From Marivirga atlantica (GTDB lineage: Bacteria; Bacteroidota; Bacteroidia; Cytophagales; Cyclobacteriaceae), in assembly GCF_016734805.1 (NCBI RefSeq), contig NZ_JAERQG010000001.1, positions 558,001-622,000 on the forward strand: DNA of 64,000 bases. Direction: 5' to 3'. The translations under genes and the position numbers were made by a program. The notes under the pieces are model-generated. The model was given only the letters and a program-made list of their open reading frames with translations, was not told the DNA's origin and did no database searches. Below, piece after piece: positions 36,595 to 46,079 of the stretch. Each line of letters starts with the position of its first letter. Positions within the stretch are counted from its first letter, which is position 1.

Positions 36595-39138
36595 TTATTT
36601 TTCTTTGTTCTCAGGATTCTCGTCTTTCTTTTTACCTTTTTTCTGTTTTATAAAAAGTTTTTCACTTTTACCATCATGATCAGCAATAATGGAGTCACCA
36701 ACTTTAATGTTTTCACTCAAGATTTCTTCGGCAACCAAGTCTTCAAGATACTTTTGAATGGCTCTATTTAGCGGACGAGCACCATATTGTTGATCATATC
36801 CTTTTTCAGATAAGAAATCTTTAGCTTTTTCAGTTAGCTCAATATCATAACCCAATGATAGCATTCTATCGAACACTTTTTTCAGGCTAATATCAATGAT
36901 TTTATGCAAGTGTTCTCTTTCTAATGAGTTGAAAACAATCACATCATCTAACCTATTCAAAAACTCAGGACTGAATGCTTTCTTCAGTGCGTTTTGGATA
37001 GTAGACTTCATTATTTCATTGCTATTATCTTTCTTGGCCTGACTGGAGAAACCAATGCCTGCACCGAAATCTTTTAAGTCTCTAACACCAATGTTTGAAG
37101 TCATGATGATTATCGTATTGCGAAAATCGACTCTTCTCCCTAAACCATCAGTTAGAATACCATCGTCAAGTACTTGAAGTAGTAAGTTGAAAACATCCGG
37201 ATGGGCTTTTTCAATTTCATCAAGCAACACAACTGAGTAGGGCTTTCTTCTTACTTTCTCGGTAAGCTGCCCACCTTCTTCATAACCTACATAGCCCGGA
37301 GGCGCTCCCACGAGTCTGGAAACCGAGAATTTCTCCATGTACTCACTCATATCAATTCTGATAAGAGATTCCTCTTTATCGAATAAATAGGTAGCAAGCA
37401 CTTTGGCTAACTCAGTTTTACCAACACCAGTTGGTCCTAAAAACACAAATGAACCGATTGGTTTTTTTGGATCTTTTAAGCCTATTCTTGTTCTCTGGAT
37501 AGCTTTTGAGAGCTTTGATATTGCCTCTTCCTGTCCAATTACCTGACCCTTAAGATCATCTGCCATACCTTTAAGCTTTGCACTCTCATTTTGAGCCACA
37601 CGCTTAGTAGGTACGCCAGTCATCATGGCAATAACCTCGGCAACGCTATCTTCATCAACGGTGTAACGTTTCGATTTTGTTTCTTCTTCCCAGTCAGCTT
37701 TTGCTTTGTCAAGCTCTTCAAGCAGTTTCTTCTCTGAATCTCTTAAGCGAGCGGCTTCTTCATATTTTTGTGAGCGAACTACTTTATTTTTCTCCTTCTT
37801 AACTTCTTCTATATCAGCTTCCAGCTTAACAATTGTATCAGGCACATGAATATTATTGATGTGCACTCTTGCACCAGCCTCATCCATTACATCAATGGCC
37901 TTGTCTGGAAGAAATCTGTCGGAAATGTACCTATCACTTAGTTTTACACAGGCTTCAATCGCCTCTTTAGTGAAATTCACATTATGGTGATCTTCATATT
38001 TATCCTTAATGTTCTCAAGAATTTCCATTGTTTCTTCTGGTGTGGTTGCGTCTACCATTACCATTTGGAATCTTCTTGCTAAAGCGCCATCTTTTTCAAT
38101 GTATTGTCTGTACTCATCTAAAGTAGTTGCACCGATACATTGTATTTCACCTCGTGCAAGTGCAGGTTTAAACATATTGCTGGCATCTAATGAGCCAGAA
38201 GCGCCACCAGCACCAACAATAGTATGTAGCTCGTCAATGAACAAGATTACATTCGGAGATTTCTCCAATTCGTTCATAACCGCCTTCATACGCTCTTCGA
38301 ACTGACCTCTATATTTGGTGCCAGCTACTAAAGAAGCTAAATCGAGTGTTACAACTCTTTTGTTGAAAAGTACTCTTGATACTTTTCTTTGAGTAATTCT
38401 TAGTGCTAAACCCTCAGCGATAGCCGTTTTACCTACACCAGGTTCACCAATTAAAATTGGATTGTTTTTCTTTCTTCTTGAAAGAATTTGAGCAACTCTT
38501 TCAATTTCTTTTTCTCTACCTACAATTGGGTCTAATTTATCTTCTTCGGCAAGTTTTGTTAAATCACGTCCGAAGTTATCTAATACAGGAGTTTTTGATT
38601 TCTCTCCACTTTTAGATGAAGATGATTTTGATCCTCCGCCACTGAATAATTTACTTCCTTCTTCATCTCCATCTTCTGTATCTGACGAAGCGATAGGATT
38701 TTGTGTTTGATATTCTAATAATTCTTTGATTACATCATAGGTAACATCAAATTTATCCATTACCTGCGAAGCGATGTTGTCTTCATCTCTTAAAATAGAC
38801 AACAACAAATGCTCAGTGCCAATTAATTGGCTTTTGAAGATTTTTGCTTCTAAGTAAGTAATTTTCAACACCTTTTCAGATTGCTTGGTTAAAGGGATGT
38901 TCGCCAAATTCTTCACATTATTAGTAGCTGTACCTCTTGTGCTTCGCTCCAGCTCATTTCTTAATTCATCTAAAGAAACGCCTAGTTTTTTAAGCAGGCT
39001 AATGGCTACACCTTCACCTTCTCGAACCATTCCTAATAAAAGATGCTCTGTACCTATATAATCATGGCCAAGTCTCAAAGCCTCTTCACGACTTAAAGAA
39101 ATGACTTCTTTGACTCTATTTGAAAATTTTGCTTCCAT
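36595..39138 (-). CDS. clpC: ATP-dependent Clp protease ATP-binding subunit ClpC
   Basis: An 847-residue Hsp100 unfoldase that feeds proteins to ClpP. Order of parts: N-terminal double Clp repeat ([15 protein letters not shown] and [15 protein letters not shown]), AAA1 with GEPGVGKT Walker A and FIDELHT Walker B, UVR-type helical middle domain (about 430-480), and AAA2 with GPTGVGKTE and [12 protein letters not shown]. The C-terminal [16 protein letters not shown] is the D2 small domain. It ends in a lysine/glutamate-rich tail. A good GGAG ribosome site precedes the ATG at 39138. The middle-domain and N-domain pattern identify ClpC rather than ClpB. It is a single-gene unit with its own terminator. 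Confidence 0.96.
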   Translation of the reverse strand: MEAKFSNRVKEVISLSREEALRLGHDYIGTEHLLLGMVREGEGVAISLLKKLGVSLDELRNELERSTRGTATNNVKNLANIPLTKQSEKVLKITYLEAKIFKSQLIGTEHLLLSILRDEDNIASQVMDKFDVTYDVIKELLEYQTQNPIASSDTEDGDEEGSKLFSGGGSKSSSSKSGEKSKTPVLDNFGRDLTKLAEEDKLDPIVGREKEIERVAQILSRRKKNNPILIGEPGVGKTAIAEGLALRITQRKVSRVLFNKRVVTLDLASLVAGTKYRGQFEERMKAVMNELEKSPNVILFIDELHTIVGAGGASGSLDASNMFKPALARGEIQCIGATTLDEYRQYIEKDGALARRFQMVMVDATTPEETMEILENIKDKYEDHHNVNFTKEAIEACVKLSDRYISDRFLPDKAIDVMDEAGARVHINNIHVPDTIVKLEADIEEVKKEKNKVVRSQKYEEAARLRDSEKKLLEELDKAKADWEEETKSKRYTVDEDSVAEVIAMMTGVPTKRVAQNESAKLKGMADDLKGQVIGQEEAISKLSKAIQRTRIGLKDPKKPIGSFVFLGPTGVGKTELAKVLATYLFDKEESLIRIDMSEYMEKFSVSRLVGAPPGYVGYEEGGQLTEKVRRKPYSVVLLDEIEKAHPDVFNLLLQVLDDGILTDGLGRRVDFRNTIIIMTSNIGVRDLKDFGAGIGFSSQAKKDNSNEIMKSTIQNALKKAFSPEFLNRLDDVIVFNSLEREHLHKIIDISLKKVFDRMLSLGYDIELTEKAKDFLSEKGYDQQYGARPLNRAIQKYLEDLVAEEILSENIKVGDSIIADHDGKSEKLFIKQKKGKKKDENPENKEK

Positions 39139-39229
39139 AATTCTGTCTCCTCAATGTTGTATTAACATGCTGCTACTGCATAATTAAATGTAATGCAATA
39201 AAAACTAAATAAAAATAGTAAAGTTTAAT

Positions 39230-39865
39230 TTATGCTCTCGATTTCCTAATAATCTGTAAGGAATTGGGACCTTCATTCATAAACAAATCGACAACGCTTA
39301 AATTAGCTTCAAAAGTGTTGCCAAAACTTTGTTGGTATGGATGAGGTTTGTAAACCTGCCTCAGTAAATCGGGCTTCTTAGGGTTTAATAACGATCTATA
39401 GTCCACAACGTTTTCATTTACGTTCTTTTTATAGCTGTCAGATTCGGTGAGCTTGGTTTTTATTTGTGTGATTTTCAGACACTTTGTCAGAAGCTCAAAA
39501 TTTAAGTCCCATAAAAACTCAAACTTTTTATGATACACCTGATACAATTCATCGGCAAAAAATTCAAAATATGGAGCTTTTCCATAGCAGGTTTTGATGC
39601 TTCGCCAATGTTTATTAGCCCATAGTTGGCTATTGTCAATCTTAATGTCTTTAGAATAGATCTTTTTATTGGCTCCAATTAAAGGTACTGTAAGTGCCTC
39701 AATTTTTTGAGATGATAATAAATATGCTCTGTTTCTATAGCTTTGTTTAACAAAATTTTCATGCGACTCCAGCTGAATCTCCTTAAAAGGTTCAATAGCA
39801 GCAAAAAATGCAAGAGAGGGCAAATACTGAATATCAATTAATGCAGTTGCTTTATTAAAATCCAT
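39230..39865 (-). CDS. WbqC family protein
   Basis: A 211-residue protein of the WbqC-like family. The N-terminus ALIDIQYLPSLAFFAAI, followed by SYRNRAYLLSSQKIEALTVPLIG, then WANKHWRSIKTCYGKAPYFEFFADEL is the family's pattern. The paired histidine and arginine in that segment are typical conserved residues. The family is named from O-antigen clusters and is thought to act in sugar or cell-envelope metabolism, but its reaction is not established. It lies 28 bases after the TsaC gene on the same strand, a plausible two-gene unit, and 91 bases before clpC. Confidence 0.82.
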   Translation of the reverse strand: MDFNKATALIDIQYLPSLAFFAAIEPFKEIQLESHENFVKQSYRNRAYLLSSQKIEALTVPLIGANKKIYSKDIKIDNSQLWANKHWRSIKTCYGKAPYFEFFADELYQVYHKKFEFLWDLNFELLTKCLKITQIKTKLTESDSYKKNVNENVVDYRSLLNPKKPDLLRQVYKPHPYQQSFGNTFEANLSVVDLFMNEGPNSLQIIRKSRA

Positions 39866-39893
39866 ACGGCAAGTTTAAAAATTCTAAAGTGAA

Positions 39894-40517
39894 CTAATAA
39901 ACGATTTCTCCCAGTCCTTGCCTTACAAGCTCAAAAGGTTGTGTGGTACAGTCCACAACAGTTGATGGAATATTCTTACCGTAATCGCCATCAATTACTA
40001 CATCTACTAAATTTTTAAAGCTTTCGTAAATCTCTTCGGGATCTGTGGGGTACTCTACATATTCATCTTCATCTTTTATTGATGTAGAAATTAAGGGGTT
40101 ACCTAAAGCTCTTACTATTTCAATAGGAATTTTGTTATCCGGAATTCTAATACCCACAGTCTTCTTATTAGCATTTACAATTTTAGGAACATTGCTGTTG
40201 GCAGGTAAAATGAAGGTGAAAGCTCCAGGCAGGTTCTTCTTCATTAGCTTAAAAGTAGGCGTAGGGAGATTCTTTACATAGTCAGAGATATGACTCATAT
40301 CCTCACAAATGAAGGAAAGATTTATTTTGCCCGGTTTGATGCCTTTAACCCAACAAAGCTTGTCGATGGCTTTTCTATTAGTTAAATCACAGCCTAAACC
40401 ATAGATAGTATCTGTTGGATAGATAATTACTCCTCCATCTTTAAGAATTTGCACTATTTCTTTGATTCTTCGCGGGTCTGGATTTTCTTCGTAAAGCTTA
40501 ATGAATTCGGCTGCCAT
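39894..40517 (-). CDS. tsaC: L-threonylcarbamoyladenylate synthase (YrdC/Sua5 domain)
   Basis: A protein of about 207 residues that makes threonylcarbamoyl-AMP from threonine, bicarbonate and ATP for the t6A37 modification of ANN-reading tRNAs. The family motif is [19 protein letters not shown], followed by [29 protein letters not shown] and [22 protein letters not shown] is the usual S-T-S-A/I binding loop. The frame reaches a TTG at 40523, but ATG at 40517 (MAAEFIKLY) is the better start. The Sua5 C-terminal extension is absent, so it is the short TsaC/YwlC form. Confidence 0.94.
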   Translation of the reverse strand: MAAEFIKLYEENPDPRRIKEIVQILKDGGVIIYPTDTIYGLGCDLTNRKAIDKLCWVKGIKPGKINLSFICEDMSHISDYVKNLPTPTFKLMKKNLPGAFTFILPANSNVPKIVNANKKTVGIRIPDNKIPIEIVRALGNPLISTSIKDEDEYVEYPTDPEEIYESFKNLVDVVIDGDYGKNIPSTVVDCTTQPFELVRQGLGEIVY

Positions 40518-40676
40518 ACACAATGATAATAAAATTGCTTGATTAAAGCATGCGGTGTCAAATCCAAAATACCTAAATTTGGCTCTTTGTATTTTTTTCG
40601 TGGAGGGCTAATAGCTTTTGAGTGCAAAACTTATTAGCTCAAAACTCCGATTAATTATTGAATAGCAATTGTACAT

Positions 40677-41708
40677 ATGAAAAATAAGTTTCTTATAGGC
40701 TTTATTATAGTCTTTTCAATTCTTCTTACATCCTTCGTGTTTTATTTCTACCAAGTGTTTTTTACTGAAAATATTTTAGTAGAAAAGGGAGATGAAACGA
40801 TCTTAATTGAAAAAGGAGCCTCATTTTCGGATGTTCAGGATATTGTTTATGACAGAGGCATAGTGAATGATATGCTTTCTTTCAGCTTTGTTGCTAAGGT
40901 TTTGGATTATCAGGAAAACATTAAGCCTGGCATTTACCAGCTAAGAAAAGATATGACTAACCTCGAAGCTATCAGGTTGTTAAGATCGGGAGCCCAGGTA
41001 CCCACACATGTCACTTTTAACAACGTTAGAGTAAAAGCTGATTTAGCTGGTAAAATTACGAACAACATCAGTGTGGACTCCACTGAATTTCTTCAGCTTC
41101 TTAATAATGACTCTCTCATAAATTCTTACGGGTTTAACCAAGAGAATATTATGTGTATGTTTTTACCAAACACTTATGAGGTATATTATACAATTACAGG
41201 TGAAGAACTTTTTGAACGAATGCACAAGGAATATGAGCGCTTCTGGAATGATCAAAGAAAGGCTAAAGCTGAAGAGCTTGGTTTGTCACCAGTAGAAGTA
41301 AGTACCCTTGCGTCAATAGTGCAGGCAGAAACAATCAAGCCTGATGAGCGCCCAAAAGTAGCTGAGGTTTACCTCAATAGACTAGAAAGAAACATGGCGT
41401 TACAGGCAGATCCGGCCCTTGTATTTGCTGTAGGTGATTTCAGTATTAAGCGTGTACTTAATATCCATAAAGAGATCGATTCGCCATATAATCTTTATAA
41501 AAACAGAGGTCTGCCTCCAGGGCCAATTAACTTGCCAGAACTTGAAAGTATTGATGCAGTATTAAATCATGATAACCATAACTACCTTTATTTTTGTGCT
41601 AAGCCTGATTTTTCGGGTTATCACGCATTTGCTACTAACTTAATAGCACATAATAGAAATGCTGCAGCCTATCAGGCAGCGCTAAACAAAGCCAGAATTT
41701 ATAAGTAA
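40677..41708 (+). CDS. mltG: Endolytic murein transglycosylase MltG
   Basis: A 343-residue membrane-anchored lytic transglycosylase that cuts nascent peptidoglycan strands. One membrane segment (about 5-27) is followed by a LysM-like subdomain (IEKGASFSDVQDIVYDRGIV) and the YceG catalytic domain. The catalytic glutamate lies in ASIVQAETIKPDERPKVAEVYLNRL. LQADPALVFAVG and YNLYKNRGLPPGPINLPEL are family signatures. Length is normal. It starts with ATG at 40677 and ends one base before the thioesterase gene, forming a unit with the next two genes. No protease or other domain is fused. Confidence 0.95.
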   Translation: MKNKFLIGFIIVFSILLTSFVFYFYQVFFTENILVEKGDETILIEKGASFSDVQDIVYDRGIVNDMLSFSFVAKVLDYQENIKPGIYQLRKDMTNLEAIRLLRSGAQVPTHVTFNNVRVKADLAGKITNNISVDSTEFLQLLNNDSLINSYGFNQENIMCMFLPNTYEVYYTITGEELFERMHKEYERFWNDQRKAKAEELGLSPVEVSTLASIVQAETIKPDERPKVAEVYLNRLERNMALQADPALVFAVGDFSIKRVLNIHKEIDSPYNLYKNRGLPPGPINLPELESIDAVLNHDNHNYLYFCAKPDFSGYHAFATNLIAHNRNAAAYQAALNKARIYK

Positions 41709-41709
41709 G

Positions 41710-42120
41710 ATGTATCAGTTCGAACATAAGTTACGTGTTAGGTATGCCGAAACTGACCAAATGGGTTATGTATATTATGGTAATTACGCTACTTACTATG
41801 AGGTAGCCAGAGCTGAATCCATCAGAAGTATTGGTTTGAGTTACAAAGAGATAGAGGAAGCGGGAGTAATTATGCCGGTGTTGGAGAATAATTCAAAATA
41901 TATTAGGCCCGCCAGATATGACGATGAGCTAACTATTAAGTTAAGAATCCCGGAAAAGCCAGGTGTAAAAATCAGATATGAATATGATATATATAAAGCT
42001 GATACTTTAATCCATAAAGGATTTACAGTTTTAGTTTTTGTTGATAAAAGTAGCGGAAAGCCCTGCCAAATACCTAAATTGTTAGCAGACGTATTAAATC
42101 CCATTTTTGATGCGGTATAA
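41710..42120 (+). CDS. Acyl-CoA thioesterase, YbgC/4HBT hot-dog family
   Basis: A 136-residue hot-dog-fold thioesterase that hydrolyses acyl-CoA. The catalytic aspartate is in RYAETDQMGYVYYGNYATYYEVAR, the classic 4HBT signature. Residues such as VRIRYEYDIYK and FVDKSSGKPCQIP fill the usual strands. Substrate length is not told by the sequence. It lies between mltG and the YihY gene. Its end overlaps the next gene by 11 bases, which indicates a three-gene operon of envelope-related functions. Confidence 0.93.
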   Translation: MYQFEHKLRVRYAETDQMGYVYYGNYATYYEVARAESIRSIGLSYKEIEEAGVIMPVLENNSKYIRPARYDDELTIKLRIPEKPGVKIRYEYDIYKADTLIHKGFTVLVFVDKSSGKPCQIPKLLADVLNPIFDAV

Positions 42121-43042
42121 GTACCTCCGTTTTATACTATCTATTGGCTTTGTAAGAGCAATCATCGATTTTCTTAAGCGTAAGAAATTAAAAAGAAGTG
42201 GTGTCTCTTATTTTAATCTTTTCCGAATATTTATTGAAGAACTGAGTGATCATAGCCTTATTGAAAGGGCTAACAATGTAGCCTTTCATTTTACATTGGC
42301 TATTTTTCCTACTATCATATTTCTTTTTACCCTTATTCCTGTATTACCCATCGATAACCTCACCAATGAAGTAATGCAGCTTTTGAGAGAAACAATGCCG
42401 GTATCGGTATTTCAGGAAGCAGAGTCTACTATTCAGGATATTTTATCAAAATCGAGAGGGGGCTTATTATCATTTGGTTTTTTAACCGCATTGTATTTTG
42501 CAACAAACGGAACAACTGCTTTAATGAATGCCTTTAATAGAACTTATAAAACCAGCGATAGTCGAGGGTTTTTTAAGTCTAAATTTATTGCGCTCTCATT
42601 AACCTTTCTACTGGCATTTGTCCTTTTCGTCTCTATCGCATTGCTTATTGTCGCTCAACAATTAGTACTCTGGCTTGAAGATTTTGGTATTGTTAACGAC
42701 AACTATGAATACTTCCTGTTTGCGGGAATTAGGCTCTTAGTTATTTTCTTCCTTTTCCAGATGGCTACCTCCGTTATTTACTATGTTGCTCCAGCTGTAC
42801 ATAAAAAATGGCATTTCTTTAATCCGGGCTCTATACTTTCAACCATGCTGAGTTTGGCTGTGTCCTTTGGCTTTTCGTATTACATCAATAATTTCGGAAC
42901 TTACAATAAACTTTATGGGTCAATAGGAGCCCTGATAGCTTTAATGATATGGTTTTCCTTCTTATCGTTATTTCTAATTGTAGGGCTTGAACTTAATGTG
43001 AGTCTAGAAAGGGCTAAAGAGGAGAAATTAAATAAGGTTTAA
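42110..43042 (+). CDS. YihY/BrkB family inner-membrane protein
   Basis: A protein of about 310 residues with six hydrophobic segments. The N-terminal sequence LSDHSLIERANNVAFHFTLAIFPTIIFLFTLIPVLP is the YihY signature. FLTALYFATNGTTALMNAFNRTY and NFGTYNKLYGSIGALIALMIWFSF are further conserved parts. The family was once called ribonuclease BN by error; its true role is unknown. The frame extends to a TTG at 42107, but ATG at 42110 is used here. It overlaps the thioesterase gene by 11 bases. Confidence 0.93.
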   Translation: MRYKYLRFILSIGFVRAIIDFLKRKKLKRSGVSYFNLFRIFIEELSDHSLIERANNVAFHFTLAIFPTIIFLFTLIPVLPIDNLTNEVMQLLRETMPVSVFQEAESTIQDILSKSRGGLLSFGFLTALYFATNGTTALMNAFNRTYKTSDSRGFFKSKFIALSLTFLLAFVLFVSIALLIVAQQLVLWLEDFGIVNDNYEYFLFAGIRLLVIFFLFQMATSVIYYVAPAVHKKWHFFNPGSILSTMLSLAVSFGFSYYINNFGTYNKLYGSIGALIALMIWFSFLSLFLIVGLELNVSLERAKEEKLNKV

Positions 43043-43128
43043 TTTTTTGCAAATTCCTTTTGCAAGGAAAAGAAAATACAATACATTTGCATTCCAATTC
43101 GGCAAAAGGATTGCCAAAATGAATTGAT

Positions 43129-43213
43129 AGAGGAGTGGCAGAGTGGTCGATTGCGTTGGTCTTGAAAACCAATGTACCGCGAGGTACCGGGGGTTCGAAT
43201 CCCTCCTCCTCTG
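43129..43213 (+). tRNA. tRNA-Ser (anticodon TGA)
   Basis: The acceptor stem pairs AGAGGAG (43129-43135) with CTCCTCT (43206-43212), followed by discriminator G. The anticodon arm is TTGGTC TTGAAAA CCAA giving anticodon TGA. A long variable arm (GTACCGCGAGGTACC region) and the T loop TTCGAAT complete a type II serine tRNA. The CCA end is not encoded (the next bases are CAC), as is usual in Bacteroidota. It reads UCN codons, mainly UCA. A terminator hairpin follows directly. Confidence 0.93.
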
Positions 43214-43219
43214 CACCGA

Positions 43220-43251
43220 AATCCTGATTAGATAACTAGTCAGGATTTTTT
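43220..43251 (+). terminator. Terminator after tRNA-Ser
   Basis: AATCCTGA (43220-43227) pairs with TCAGGATT (43240-43247) around a 12-base loop, followed by T-residues. It starts six bases past the tRNA and ends its transcript. Confidence 0.8.
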
Positions 43252-43352
43252 GTTTATGAGTGTTTTTTCTGTTGGAACTGAAGCCAAGTTTTTTCAACTG
43301 GGTAGATCGACATTAAACCTTATCCGGAGTATTTTTCGTATACTTAGATATT

Positions 43353-43517
43353 ATGGATCAATCTAGCGAAAAAAAGAAAGAAGAAAGCCTAAATAAGCAA
43401 GAGGAGGACAAAGACAACTCAACGGAGAATATTAACTCTGAAGAGCAAGAAGGGAACCAACACGGAGTGATACCTGATGGGATGGACTTTAAGAAATTTA
43501 TTGGCTGCGGTGGCTAA
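43353..43517 (+). CDS. Small acidic protein with C-terminal GCGG
   Basis: A 54-residue open frame, too short for routine gene calls. The first 38 residues are highly charged and probably disordered (Lys/Glu/Asp/Asn/Gln-rich). The last 16, GVIPDGMDFKKFIGCGG, look like a conserved tail with a single cysteine. No signal peptide or membrane segment. It has its own clear hairpin terminator three bases after the stop. I do not recognise a characterised family. The split into a polar leader and a compact cysteine/glycine tail is like that of some peptide-modification precursors, but no modifying gene is adjacent on the same strand. The nearest candidate is the radical SAM gene at 44986-46008, on the opposite strand with one gene between. 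Confidence 0.55.
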   Translation: MDQSSEKKKEESLNKQEEDKDNSTENINSEEQEGNQHGVIPDGMDFKKFIGCGG

Positions 43518-43520
43518 AAC

Positions 43521-43556
43521 AAAAAGGCCTGATTACGAAAGTAATCAGGCCTTTTT
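43521..43556. terminator. Strong bidirectional terminator with GAAA tetraloop
   Basis: AAAAAGGCCTGATTAC (43521-43536) and GTAATCAGGCCTTTTT (43541-43556) form a perfect 16-bp stem closed by GAAA. The A-run and T-run let it serve both the small GCGG gene (plus) and the GldJ-like gene (minus). Confidence 0.93.
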
Positions 43557-43573
43557 ATGTCCGTGTTTCTTAA

Positions 43574-44779
43574 TTATTTATTTCCACCAGCTCTGATCAT
43601 TGCACATCTAAAGCCAATAGTAGAAGTGGCAGAATCCTGCTCTATAAATCTTCTTGTACCTGGTGATAACCAATAAGCAACATCTGCCCAAGAACCACCT
43701 TTGTATACTCTAATTTCATCGTTAATCAATGAGTTGATTACGTTAGGGTCTCTGGCACCATTATCATAGTTACTTTGGGGATCTAAAGTACCATCTCTTC
43801 TTACAGGGTTTAAATCTTCAAAATCCTGGAAAGAAAGCGGACGGTATAAATCCCATACCCACTCATTTACATTACCAGCCATATTATAAAGACCATAATC
43901 GTTTGGCGGATAGTTGTAAATATAATCTGTAACGAAAGCACCATCATTTAATTTACCAGCAATACCACCGTAATCACCTCTACCTCTTTTAAAGTTAGCA
44001 AGGAAGTAACCCATTTCTTTTCCATATGGGTTTCTTAAAGAGTGACCATCCCAAGGGTAAATTCTTTTGTAAAGCTGAACTTCGTCAACCCATTGGGTAC
44101 CGATTAATGCTGTTGCGGCATATTCCCACTCAGCTTCAGTTGGTAGTCTGTAATCTGGTAAAACAACACCTGTTTCTAACGGAATTCTTCCTCCTGTTTC
44201 AGCAGGTACTTCAATTCCAGCTTCTTCGGCTAATTTGTAGTTTACCATGATTGATCTCCACTTAGCATACTCATTAGCTTGATTCCAGCTAACACCAACA
44301 ACTGGGTGGTATCTAAAACCAGGGTATCTTAAGTAATGATCAACATAAGGATCGTTGTAAGCTAATTTTCTAGCCCAAACTGTTGTATCCGGTAAAACTG
44401 AGTTATAGTAATCTCTTGATGAATCAAGTTTTACATAATGTAAAAACTCTAACCAGTGAATGTTAGCAACCTCTGTTTCATCCATGTAGAATGAAGAAAC
44501 TGTTACTGTTCTTTCAATATTATCTCTGGTTTGAAGGATGTCTTCTTCGAATGAACCTAGTACAGTTCTACCTCCTTCAATGTAAACAAGGTTAGGGCCA
44601 TCTGGTTGACCACGGAATTCAGCTACCTGAAAACCTTCTTCGCTGTTGTACTCTAAGCCCGTAGCCGTACTCAACACACCTGGGCTACTTGCTGTAGGGT
44701 TACTGCTTCCGCATGAAAACAGAAAAGCAGCACTACCAATTAAGCAGGCTTGTAAAAATGGAAACACAAACTTTTTCAT
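43574..44779 (-). CDS. gldJ: GldJ-like gliding/type IX secretion lipoprotein (SUMF1 fold)
   Basis: A 401-residue lipoprotein with lipobox LFSC. The mature N-terminus TGLEYNSEEGFQVAEFRGQ and GPNLVYIEGGRTVLGS are typical of GldJ. The remainder is a formylglycine-generating-enzyme-like (SUMF1) fold: DETEVANIHWLEFLHYV, PVVGVSWNQANEYAKWRS, YRLPTEAEWEYAA, NVNEWVWDLYRP, VYKGGSWADVAYWLSPGTRRF, IGFRCAM. In Flavobacterium GldJ is needed for gliding and stabilises other Gld proteins; GldK, a relative, is part of the type IX secretion ring. Choice between GldJ and GldK is on the N-terminal motif and is not absolute. No other gld gene lies in the window. It fits the type IX cargo at 17202-27092. Confidence 0.78.
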   Translation of the reverse strand: MKKFVFPFLQACLIGSAAFLFSCGSSNPTASSPGVLSTATGLEYNSEEGFQVAEFRGQPDGPNLVYIEGGRTVLGSFEEDILQTRDNIERTVTVSSFYMDETEVANIHWLEFLHYVKLDSSRDYYNSVLPDTTVWARKLAYNDPYVDHYLRYPGFRYHPVVGVSWNQANEYAKWRSIMVNYKLAEEAGIEVPAETGGRIPLETGVVLPDYRLPTEAEWEYAATALIGTQWVDEVQLYKRIYPWDGHSLRNPYGKEMGYFLANFKRGRGDYGGIAGKLNDGAFVTDYIYNYPPNDYGLYNMAGNVNEWVWDLYRPLSFQDFEDLNPVRRDGTLDPQSNYDNGARDPNVINSLINDEIRVYKGGSWADVAYWLSPGTRRFIEQDSATSTIGFRCAMIRAGGNK

Positions 44780-44985
44780 ATCCTGTTATTGTATTTGTTT
44801 AATATACACTGTTTAATCACTTCTATATCAATGCAATATAGACAATTACTGGTAAATATACCTTTACCAACCACTAAATTCAAATATTAAAATCAAATTT
44901 TAAAGTTATTTACCGCAAATTCGATCAATATGTAAGAATTTTAAATTAGTTGCATTAAAACGGCTTTGAGTAGTACGATATTGCC

Positions 44986-46008
44986 TTATGCTTCGGCCCA
45001 AACCTTTGTGCCCTCTGTACAATTTGTACAAATATCTACCTCATTCCTAGCCTTTAATATATCACTTCTAAATTTATTGTAGGCATCACCATGCCAAATA
45101 TTATTAAAGCTTTCTGTATTTAAATTGCCTAATTGATGCGTTGCATCTTTATCAAAACAGCAAGGAACTACTCTGCCATCCCATGTTAAAACACAGCTGT
45201 GCCACATTTTCCAACATTGATTCAGCAACTTATTTTTTATTGTATAGAGTCCGTTGGCTAATTTTCTATACCTGCTGTATTTAGGATTATTAGGAATGAG
45301 CGGAGAGCCGTTTTGATAATCGTAAATCTGAGCGGTTTTAAGTTTCACCTCGTCTACTTCTAATTCTTTAGCTAATTCATAGATTTTGGGAATATCCTTC
45401 TCGTTTGGTTTTACTACTAAAAATTGAAAAATCACATGTGGCGTGCTGCTCTTCAATTCTTTTTTCCATTTGATAATGTTTTTGGTGCCCTCAATTACCT
45501 TCTCGATTTTACCGCCTACCCTGTAAGACTCATAAGTCTCTTGGCTAGCACCATCAATTGAAATGATTAAACGGTCTAGACCACTTTCTACAGTTTTTTT
45601 GGCAGTTTCATCATCCAGATAATGCGCATTTGTTGAAGTAGCTGTATAAATGTTGGCTTGGCTGGCAAGCTTTACTAAATCAAGAAACTCCCTGTTGAGA
45701 TAGGGCTCTCCCTGAAAATAAAACAACATAGAAACAACATGCTTCTTTATTTGAGAGAGCATGTCATTAAAAGTTTCTGGCTTTAACATCCCTATTGGTC
45801 GGCTAAACGAGCGTAAACCACTGGGGCATTCTGGGCAGCGTAAATTGCATGAGGTTGTTGGCTCAACGGCTATGGAAAGTGGCATCCCTTTGATCGAAGG
45901 ATTCCTGGTGTAGCGTGAATAATAATAGCTAGTTAGGATTTTTCCGGCATTCCAGAGCTTGTAGAAGCTGAGTTTACTCAGTATGTTAATGCTATCTTTC
46001 CAGTGCAT
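44986..46008 (-). CDS. Radical SAM/SPASM domain protein
   Basis: A 340-residue radical SAM enzyme. The iron-sulfur motif is CNLRCPEC (C-x3-C-x2-C) in TTSCNLRCPECPSG. FYFQGEPYLNREF and LIISIDGASQETYESYR follow the core. A SPASM region near the C-terminus has cysteines in SCVLTWDGRVVPCCFD, then CTNC, for auxiliary clusters. Such enzymes modify peptides, proteins or cofactors, and the substrate here is unknown. The gene stands alone on the minus strand, 206 bases upstream of gldJ. A small GCGG-tailed protein 2.6 kb away is a possible but unproven substrate. Confidence 0.9.
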   Translation of the reverse strand: MHWKDSINILSKLSFYKLWNAGKILTSYYYSRYTRNPSIKGMPLSIAVEPTTSCNLRCPECPSGLRSFSRPIGMLKPETFNDMLSQIKKHVVSMLFYFQGEPYLNREFLDLVKLASQANIYTATSTNAHYLDDETAKKTVESGLDRLIISIDGASQETYESYRVGGKIEKVIEGTKNIIKWKKELKSSTPHVIFQFLVVKPNEKDIPKIYELAKELEVDEVKLKTAQIYDYQNGSPLIPNNPKYSRYRKLANGLYTIKNKLLNQCWKMWHSCVLTWDGRVVPCCFDKDATHQLGNLNTESFNNIWHGDAYNKFRSDILKARNEVDICTNCTEGTKVWAEA

Positions 46009-46079
46009 AAAACAAAGTAAATTGAATTATTTGTATCTTCCCATCTTTAACCAAGATCATCTAACGAATTCATTTTATC

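Noticed and set aside
43028-43297. An 89-codon frame on minus across the tRNA-Ser region
   Set aside because: It runs through the tRNA and its terminator; the structured RNA explains the sequence and the frame has no protein-like composition.
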